Notes under the pieces: generated by a model
What the model was told of the DNA's origin: nothing
Databases searched by the model: none
What the model saw: the letters and a program-made list of their open reading frames with translations, nothing else
Program-made: the position numbers and the translations under genes
Part shown: positions 56,125-64,000 of the stretch, in pieces
Position numbering within the stretch: position 1 is the stretch's first letter
How the letters are laid out: each line of letters begins with the position of its first letter
From: Siphonodentalium dalli
Taxonomy: Eukaryota > Mollusca > Scaphopoda > Gadilida > Siphonodentaliidae
Length of the DNA: 64,000 nucleotides
NCBI GenBank assembly: GCA_032622095.1
Contig: CP136066.1
Coordinates: forward strand, 44,715,835 to 44,779,834
Direction: 5' to 3'

Positions 56125-56588
56125 AGATGCATGATCCGAATTAACGCTCCTAAATGACTATTTCTTTCGCTTCGCGGGTAAAAAATATTTGCTTCGGGTC
56201 GAGGAACCCACCCATCAAATCTCAGAACGATCAGATATCGATTTTTTTAGTTTGTTATTTCTCGATATGTGCAATTATTTGTGGCCCAGAAACACGTCGT
56301 CAAACGGACGGTCTCGGTCAAAATTGCGGATGAAGATGGATAACTCTAAAAACAAGCGGTAATACGGCCAAATTTCGTCAATACTCAAGTGATAATACGG
56401 CCATATTACGTTGAACAAAAAGTTGATAAATAAAGTGTTTTGGGAAATTTGATATCATAGTTGAAAGTGGTTATCATTATTTTGTTGCAATTAATCGATT
56501 CTGATAACTAAAAGCGTATTTTGAATAAATGTTGTTGTTGTTGTTGTATCTTGATGATATGGGGACCCTCCGATCGGATTGAGTACCT
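56125..56588. mobile_element. TTAA MITE with AGGTACTC-type ends, copy 1
   Basis: TTAA (56121-56124), diverged left end AGATGCATGATCCGA, right end ATCGGATTGAGTACCT, TTAA (56589-56592). It shares GGTCTCGGTCAAAATTGCGG, GATGGATAACTCTAAAAACA and a (GTT)n run with the copy at 57486. Confidence 0.85.
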
Positions 56589-56686
56589 TTAATCATATCG
56601 ATAATGTGTGTCGTAAAAGCTATATTGAAGGTACCGTGTGCGTTCAGCCGCTACCAAATAAACTACCCGGTTTATAAAATAAAACC

Positions 56687-57058
56687 ATTTGCAGAATGAG
56701 GTCCCCAGAGGGTGAATTTAGTGACGCTATCCCGCATAGCGGGCTAGCATCACTAAATTCACCCTCTGGGGACCTTATTCTGCTCAGGTCTCATATTCTG
56801 GGAAGTATCTATGGTATCAAATTAACATTGTTTTTAGTTACGTTTTCCCATCTGGGAAGTTTCTATATCCCCAAATTTGCAGAAGATAAAATCCATAACC
56901 GAGGCGCCCAATGGGTGAACATCACCAACTTCAACCGGGGAACTTCGATATGATCCTAGGTCTGCCATAGCAGTTGAGGGCCTAAGCAGAATGAGGTCCC
57001 CATTGTACCCTCTGGGGACCTCATTCTGCAAATGACAGACACGCTATTTGCAGGCTTG
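56687..57058. mobile_element. hAT-like MITE, rearranged copy
   Basis: CATTTGCAGAATGAGGTCCC and palindromic partners at 56688-56784; a second partial palindrome CAGAATGAGGTCCCC/GGGGACCTCATTCTG at 56986-57028; then AAATGACAGACACGCTATTT and GGCTTG at the right end. The left outer end CAAGCC is missing, and about 200 bp of unrelated DNA separates the halves. Confidence 0.75.
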
Positions 57059-57485
57059 AGTTTAACTGTTATTGAGATTATAGGGTGAATACGATCCATG
57101 TTTTCATACAATAATAATACAGATATATATTGTATGTATGTTTTTTTATATTTTATTATTATATAACATTTTAACAATGCTATATAAATACAAACAAAAA
57201 TAATAGAACAAGATATTGTATATTATATTCCTGAGATACAGTTTACTGTACAGAACACTCGTTAGATATGTACACGAAGCGGAGTAACTCTATATACACC
57301 CAATCCTTTGTTTGGTTAAACTTGTAAAATTCTACTTTCCTTTCGCAGATTGACGATCATTCTGGACTCGTTGGCCTTTGACCTCTAATTGTGGGTCTAA
57401 GGCAAAGCTAGACGGCACGGCGAGAATGACGAGGTTTGTCGAATGATTGACGACATGTCGGTATTAATTTCTTCTCATGTTTTAA

Positions 57486-57878
57486 AGGTACTCAATCCGA
57501 TTAAACACCTCTAAATTACTATTTCTTTCGCTTCGGGGGTAACAAATATTTGATTCGAGTCGAGGAACCCACACATCAAAGCTCAGAGTGATAAGATATC
57601 GAGAAACACGCCGTCAAACGAATGGTCTCGGTCAAAATTGCGGATGAAGATGGATAACTCTAAAAACAAGTGGTAATACTGATAATACGGCCATATTTCA
57701 TTGAAAAAAATGTTGATAAATAACACGTTTTGGGAAATTTGATACCGCAGTTGACAGTCACTGGTTAGCATTATTTTGTTGCAATTAATCGATTCTGATC
57801 ACTAAAGCGTATTTTGAATAAATGTTGTTGTTGTTGTATTTTGATGATATGGGGACCCACTGATCGGATTGAGTACCT
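57486..57878. mobile_element. TTAA MITE with AGGTACTC-type ends, copy 2
   Basis: TTAA (57482-57485), AGGTACTCAATCCGAT...ATCGGATTGAGTACCT, TTAA (57879-57882). Perfect 16-bp inverted ends and a TTAA duplication point to a piggyBac-type transposase. Non-coding. Confidence 0.93.
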
Positions 57879-57882
57879 TTAA

Positions 57883-58231
57883 TCTTTTCCGAACAGTATT
57901 CGGTAAAAGATGTATATTGTATGTACGTTAAACATGGGTATATTTGCGCTTTGTTGATCATGAAAAATACCAATCGGAGTGCTTGACATCACGTTAATAC
58001 ATACCCATGGTATATGTAGTGCAGGCACGACCGAATGGTCCTTGCAAACACTTGTGGCCTTCTGGACAGTCACCACCTTTACACTTGTCCATATATACCC
58101 CAATCCATCTCAGTGATTTGGACTGCACGCCTGCACGAAAATAGGATAGGCAATTTGCATCAGTGACAAATCGAAGACAAGTAATAAATAAGAAATACAC
58201 AATACGCCCGGGTAGTCATTTTATTATTCTA
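57883..58231. other. No gene seen; Cys-rich ORF trace
   Basis: The minus frame 58200-57994 reads ...DKCKGGDCPEGHKCLQGPFG, a Cys/Gly-rich short stretch that could be an exon of a secreted Cys-rich protein. No splice signals were fixed. Confidence 0.25.
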
Positions 58232-58700
58232 ACACTTCCTATAAACCGAAGACCTGTCTCAAACACTCCCTATAAACCGAAGACCTGTCCCAAACTCTCC
58301 CCATAAACCGAAGACCTGTCCCAAACTCTCCCTATAAACCGAAGACTTGTCCCAAACTCTCCATATAAACCGAAGATCTGTCCCAAACACTCCCTATAAA
58401 CCGAAGACTTGTCCCAAACACTCCCTATAAACCGAAGACCTGCCCCAAACACTCCATATAAACTCCCTATAAACCGAAGACCTGTCCCAAACTCTCCCTA
58501 TAAACCGAAGACCTGTCCCAAACTCTCCCTATAAACAGAAGACCTGTCCCAAACTCTCCATATAAACCGAAGACCTGTCCCAAACACTCCATATAAACCG
58601 AAGACATGTCCCAAACTCTCCCTATAAACCGAAGACCTGTCTCAAACACTCCCTATAAACCGAAGATCTGTCCCAAACACTCCCTATAAACCGATACCCT
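58232..58700. repeat. 31-bp minisatellite, about 15 copies
   Basis: Unit CTCCCTATAAACCGAAGACC plus TGTCCCAAACA, period 31 (58266, 58297, ...). One unit is truncated near 58450. Because 31 is not a multiple of 3, the minus strand gives a 31-residue periodic ORF (GLRFIG.VWD.SSVY) that is an artefact. Confidence 0.92.
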
Positions 58701-58783
58701 GCCCCCAATCTCTCAATAGCACCCAGATTGGAGATTGTCACCGAACATCATCGTGAATGACGATCCGGGTTGATCGAATATAT

Positions 58784-59172
58784 GACCCGCCATATCAAAT
58801 CCAGTCCATAGGTCGCCTCGCATATATATAAGAGAATGCATTGGCCTAACAATTTTTTATCTTGTTTTTTAAATAAATGTTTCTTACAATTTTAGGACAT
58901 AAAATAAAAAAACATCCATTACCCTGCAGGGAGCCCCACACAAATATAGAAGCAGATAGAAGCGTGTCGTCTGCTCATGTTTGTCTGGAGCTCTGTATGG
59001 GTGAAATTATAAAATTGTTAAAGAATACAAGAACAAATTATTAAAATTGTTAGGCCAATGCATTCTCTTATATATGCGAGGCGACCTATGGTCGACTCGC
59101 ATATATAAGAGAATGCATTGGCACAGGGTAAAAACATCCCGACTTCCGACTGGATTTGATATGGCGGGTCAC
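58784..59172. mobile_element. Hairpin MITE, ATAT/TA type, copy D with a deleted left arm
   Basis: The left end GACCCGCCATATC... joins CCAGTC directly to CATAGGTCGCC, losing the outer half of the left palindrome. The right end is complete (palindrome 59054-59123, GGCGGGTCAC). ATAT lies at 58780-58783 and 59173-59176. Confidence 0.88.
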
Positions 59173-59176
59173 ATAT

Positions 59177-60092
59177 AACAGCTTCTTCATAATTATTATA
59201 ACTACAACGAACATGAATATAAAGACGATGACGACGACGGTGATGATAATACAATACTTATGACGAAATCGGCGATAATGGTTGAGTTGTTGAATAATCC
59301 TACTTCAGCCACCATAGGTTCGTCAGATCTCGCCATCTGTATCTCATATTGGTGACGCCCTCTATTAGGCCTCTAATAATGTAGGTAATTTTGGTTCTAC
59401 ATCATCACCAAGAACCAGACAGACAGTGGTTCTTCATTTTTGTTCCCCGTGGCACTCTTTTACAGTGGTGTAGAATCAAATATTGGATTTTTTCATTTCC
59501 GCCATGGTGTCCACAACTGTGTTTCATTGCTGCTTGCAACAATATTGGCTACACATACGATATCACACATGGTCAACTGGTCCTGCTAATATGCTATGAT
59601 GCTGATGGTCTTGCTGATTTGCTATGATGCGGCTAGGGCAAACTGATGCCGTTATAAAAAAGTACCGTTATTTTTTCTCAAGTTGTCATTTTCTCTGTGT
59701 TCGGCTAATCCGAGCGATTTGAGAAAGAAAAAAAACAGGTGTGTGTATGAAACAATCAACAATATCTATATTTAGCAGGACCACTTGACCATGGGGTGGG
59801 TATACTATACTCACACTGTGCTGTGAAAAACACCGCGAGAACGAGAATTATAGCGACCTTCATATTCAAAGAAAGAAATGAACTATGTGACATGTTGTTT
59901 TATCGACATGGTAGAGATAAGCACGGTATGTATGTATATGTGTCTTCCTTAGCTTATATGACACAAGTCAAGTTGTCCTTCTATAGTGTGCTATGATTAT
60001 GTGAGTCCTGCTGAATTGATATGAATATGATATTAGGGTAAACTCTCTTAACCCTTTGAGTGCCAGATCGGATTTTTGTATCAACCCATATA
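59177..60092. other. No gene seen
   Basis: The 78-codon ORF at 59391-59627 and 66-codon ORF at 59796-59996 have no recognised motif. Confidence 0.35.
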
Positions 60093-60276
60093 CCCTGTGC
60101 CAATGCATTTTCTTATATATGCGAGTCGACCATAGGTCTCCTCGCATATATAAGAGAATGCATTGGTCTAACAATTTTTTATCATTTTTTTTAAATAAAT
60201 GTTTCTTACAATTTTTAGGACATAAAATAAAAAACATCCATTACCCTGCAGGGAGCCCCACACATATATAGAAGCA
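60093..60276. repeat. Half copy of the ATAT/TA hairpin MITE
   Basis: CCCTGTGCCAATGCATTTTC, one palindrome (60098-60168), TAGGACATAAAATAAAAAAC and CCCTGCAGGGAGCCCCACAC, stopping at AAGCATATATAGAC. The second half and both outer ends are absent. Confidence 0.9.
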
Positions 60277-61074
60277 TATATAGACTGGTACCCTGTCCCA
60301 ACTCTGCTACTCGCCCGTAGGGACAGGTATAGGCTAAACAGAAAGTGGAATTTTGAATTGTGTTTCCGGTTTGTGAGATATTGTTTTAAAATAGAAAAGC
60401 AAATTTCAACATCGGTACGTTTTTCTTAATTTAATAATACAAGACGCAGGTATATAACTTTGACAACTACTCAATCAAATTGAATAGAGTGTTTTTCACA
60501 GGAATCGACTAGCCCCGATCAACGGCAATAAGTTAAATAGTGCGAAATCATGTTTTTGTAGCTTGGATATTTGGAAACTCTGATGTCAACAAACACCCCC
60601 GGTAACCGGTTACATCAATTTTGTGTCGAAGTTTGCTGTCCCATGTCGCATTTTATTAACTAAATTCGTCGGGGATATATTAACGCTCATGTTGATACCA
60701 AAATTAACACAAGGGGTCAATGTGATTTGCTTGGGCGGACCTTTTACCATAAATTGCCAAACTTTACTATACCGTCCCATGCTCTGACAAGTTGTTCAGT
60801 CTGTACTACATTCATTTAAGGGGTTTATTTACATTAGTATAAACATATTTTATTCCAATCAAAATAATAACATATATAAACATTACAGGAGTATAGAATA
60901 ATATAAATTCGATTGATTGGAAAGGGGATTAAACAACAAGCCCAAGGGCTTTTATTAAGTTTGCTCCCCTTTTGTTTCGCGCCCGCTCTTCATTAAGTGT
61001 AGAGAGGGGGTCGGACGGGAAGGAATGAAAATATCATAATTATAGTAATGATGATGTCGTTAGACGCAGGGAGA
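60277..61074. other. No gene seen; local duplication
   Basis: GGTTACATCAATTTTGTG...GAAGTTTGCTG (60608-60646) recurs in diverged form at 61284-61316, just before the hAT copy. No coding region was recognised. Confidence 0.45.
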
Positions 61075-61145
61075 GAGATTGTGAACGAGAAAGAGATAGA
61101 GAGGACGAGAGAGAGAAAGAGATAGAGATAGAGAGAGATAAAAGG
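61075..61145 (+). repeat. GA-rich microsatellite
   Basis: Imperfect (GA)n with GAGATA units. Confidence 0.92.
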
Positions 61146-61325
61146 GATGAGATACTGTATTTACATTACTGATACTAACAGGTATCTCCTTCACACAGAT
61201 ATGTCAATATAAGTTGATGACGATAGTTTTATTTGTTCCAAATAAGTTTCGTGAGGTACTAATAATCACACCCCCCCCTCGTGCACGGTTACATCAACAT
61301 TGAAGAAGTTTGCTGCCTCATATCT

Positions 61326-62347
61326 GATTTTTTTCCGACCTCGAGGGACCCACCACCCCATTTTTGCAAAAAAAATATTTTTTTCCTCCAAAATTTTGGG
61401 GACCCACACCCCGTTTCTCATGTTTTTATCAAAATTTCAGAGGTTTTTGCAATATAAGTTAAGTGTCGGTTGTCAAATTTTGATGTGGTATGGTATGGTG
61501 ATAGACCAGAATGAAGAATTGAATGTCATTTCTCAATGCATCTGAATGCATCACATTATTTCAGTTAATCTACATGTATTTGTAAGTGATAACAGTTAGT
61601 ATACAATTAGTATTTTAGTTTCGTCTTGTTGAGCAGTAAAGCTCCCAGATGAAGTTCGGAAATTCAATGAGAATAGCGTCACCTTCATTTGGGATTGTCT
61701 GAGCAGTAAACAGTAATGTCATTCATCATAACCAATTCAGTTTTATTTGGATAATTGTTGCAAATTAACATTACTTGCAATCATTCAAGATGAGAAATAA
61801 CCAGAAGGAGTGAATTTGATTACATGCCAGAACAAGACAGTATTTCAGACATTAGAAATTTATGAGATACCCTTTTCAATTTCATGTTATGCAACAATCA
61901 GGTTAATGATATCTACTAGTAGTCACCATTGAGTATTCACCATGTAGTATCCAATTTGTGATAGAGTTTTTTTGATTTATTACTATTATTCAGATAATAC
62001 AACTGGGTAATATATAATTTTGTTACTAAATATTTCTTCCGTTGATCATAAGTTTCCTGAACGTTAATACGGTGGTCCACTGTGAAGTGGTCCGGCACCG
62101 TCCGGGATACTGTGAAATCCAGAATGTTGCTAAATCTGAGGCTAAAGAGTCACTTTAGCTGCCTATATAGCCCTATACCAACAAGCATGGTACTAACATG
62201 CTTACAAACAACATTACATGGTCAGTACTTGTAAATTGTTTGAAAAAACCTATTTTGGAAAAAATTTACAAGCACCATTTTTTCCGCCTCTGGACCACCC
62301 ACCCACCCCGGCCCTATATACGGAATTTTTTTGCAGACCCCCCCCTG
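61326..62347. mobile_element. hAT-type element, deleted copy
   Basis: It matches 39127-40767 closely: TTTTTTCCGACCTCGAGGGA to TTTCAGAGGTTTTT (61327-61447 = 39179-39298), then a ~590-bp deletion, then GCAATATAAGTTAAGTGTCG to the right terminus CCCCCCCTG (61450-62347 = 39890-40767). The left terminus is lost. The right flank is TATGAGGC. Confidence 0.88.
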
Positions 62348-64000
62348 TATGAGGCAGATATATTTTGTTTGCGTGAGGTGTTTTGTGTCAAACGGGAAAA
62401 TTTTATTACTGTAAAAACACGTTACACGGGCCTTAGTGGGGATGACATTAAGCTACATTTATGGCATGTTGCATATGAGACATGAGGTGAAAACTTCCTT
62501 CCCGACACCCTTTGGAAAGAAGCTTCGAGAAATGTAAAATTTAAATAAATAAACTTGTCGTGATGTAACTAAGATATTTAAGCCTAGATCATTGTGTGCA
62601 TGGAACAAGAGCGAGCAAATGTCTCAAATATTAACGTGACTATCAATGGCTTGAAAATGACTGTCATCAGTGCATCCAACTAATCAGTGAATTATTTGCA
62701 TGTGTATAAATTCAGATTATCTGTTACTAGTACTCTCACAACAAGTACAGTATTCAAGTCCAGCATAGTGACTGCCAAAAGCATTTAGTATAATTGAAGT
62801 TGATCCACTAGACCAACAAAAGTGGTATGGAATAATGCTAGATAATGGGCTGGTTGACCGACTAATCATGAAATAGTTAGAAATTATGGAATTGTGTGTA
62901 TAATGCATAATGACGTAGGTTTGCAGATATCAGCAATTTATAGAATAATATTTCCAATTAAAGCCTGCTAAATGTCCTCTTTATGCATTTATTTTCAAAA
63001 TATGTCAACTCTAGTTGAATTGGAGCTTAACAAATAATATTTCATCATTATCATGGATATGTCATGTCTACAAAATTGTCAACAATGACCCGAAAGTGAA
63101 GATTGAGGTCACTGTCCTGAGTTGTTGTCAGCTTAAAATGTTTTTCAGCCAAAATAGCCAATACACATGTTTGGATCATGTAATAGCTTGCAGGGGAAAC
63201 TGATATCTCAATGGATATGCAGGAGATATGCTGGGAAATTTATAATTTGTAAATTGGATGCATAAACCTTTCAGTGAAAAACAATAATAGCAGTTCTTTT
63301 TGTTTGAAGTGTTCCATTTTATAAGTTATACCTTATAGAGTAAGTTATACCAGTGTTTTTTGTGCACCTTTCAGATTTTGGTGGGTTAGTACTGTACTGT
63401 ACTTAAAATTTGGCATATACATTAAGTATGATTCTGCGAGATATAACGCAAATTTTTTAGGGGGAAATTGGATCTTCCGTCCAAGATGGCCGTCAAAATG
63501 GCAGCCGTAAGTTGAAAATTTGACGTTTTTCACTAATATCTTCTAGATCAGTTTCTTCTGTATGGAACTGGTTTAGATTTGTAACTTTATTTTTGTGTCA
63601 TTCATATGAACTAATCATTGGGGCAATGAAAGATGCCATTCATGAGGTCCTAGCCCTTCCAATCCATCAAAAGTTATATTTTACAGAACTAGGTATGAAA
63701 TTTCATAAAAAATCACCGTTAGGATTCTAGTCATATTTTAATAAGAAATGGACATAATTGTGCAAACTAAGTGAGGCACACCATGGCTTATGAACATTTC
63801 AACTCAATGGAACCAAAATTGTCGCTTGGTCTGAAAATTGCTGCCAAAATGGCGGCCAAAACCTGGGAAAAGGTAAATATTGGCCCAGCATACCATGTGT
63901 ATCGCTTACAAGTTGTGGCCGATGAATAAAATCGTCTATGCTGTCTTATATATAAATTAACTTCTAACATTTCTGATGCACATTGGTTAAGTGTTACTAA
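62348..64000. other. No supported gene; recurrent CCAAGATGGC motif
   Basis: The frame running off the hAT end (62348-62485) reads REVFCVKRENFITVKTRYTG and GDDIKLHLWHVAYET, coding-like but unplaced. CCAAGATGGCCGTCAAAATGG (63482, shown less one base at either side) and CCAAAATGGCGGCCAAAACC (63844) recur, with a relative at 28697-28725 in the other orientation, suggesting a dispersed repeat. Confidence 0.4.

Noticed and set aside
58270-58649. Periodic minus-strand ORFs (GLRFIG..VWD repeats)
   Set aside because: The 31-bp minisatellite reads through all frames, so the 31-residue period is an arithmetic consequence.

Overview
The window is eukaryotic nuclear DNA from an animal, most likely a mollusc or another lophotrochozoan. 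Evidence seen: AT-rich sequence with spliced-gene signals, several non-LTR retrotransposon lineages, a tRNA-headed SINE, DNA transposons of several superfamilies and many fold-back elements. No operons, rRNA or CRISPR arrays are visible. The mollusc placement rests on remembered repeat style (the SINE tail, the GGAC-rich tract next to a GGCGGGGG end) and is an inference.

Host coding content is sparse. The clearest host piece is one 3' terminal exon at 27.18-27.48 kb (+) matching the C-terminus of GT14 beta-1,6-N-acetylglucosaminyltransferases (core-2/I-branching family). A GC-rich block at 42.0-43.5 kb (+) holds two adjacent proline/acidic coding traces with basic tails, each apparently frameshifted at a homopolymer. 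A few other ORFs (25.1, 40.8, 41.3 kb) are unplaced.

Layout: 0-1 kb, broken LINE ORF1 with a PHD-like finger (-). 2-10.9 kb, hairpin MITEs, an RT fragment, fold-back elements, tandem repeats and a 29-bp minisatellite. 12-14 kb, tandem repeats. 16.4-21.2 kb, a 5'-truncated Tx1/L1-like LINE (-) carrying two nested elements. 22-27 kb, MITEs, GCGGTA-rich blocks and an identical 252-bp duplication. 27.8-28.6 kb, an inverted copy of the 6.8-8.6 kb block. 29-30.4 kb, a LINE remnant (-) with a 43-bp repeat expanded inside its coding sequence. 32.1-33.8 kb, an eight-unit 210-bp array of hairpins. 37.4-39.0 kb, a MULE transposase pseudogene split by two insertions. 39.1-40.8 kb, a hAT-type element with an 8-bp target duplication and a second copy at 61.3-62.3 kb. 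44.8-47.8 kb, a 3-kb element with ~100-bp inverted ends. 48.0-49.8 kb, a LINE 3' half with a 505-codon ORF (-). 50-60 kb, a dense set of MITEs, two SINEs, a nested transposon and a 31-bp minisatellite.

The most unusual signal is a ~70-bp palindrome containing GTCGACC-ATA-GGTCGCC. It is present about 25 times and is carried in inverted pairs by at least two MITE families with different ends and different target sites (ATAT/TA versus TTAA). In one place it is amplified into a tandem array. Several insertions can be checked inside the window because removing them restores a broken reading frame or matches an empty paralogous site.
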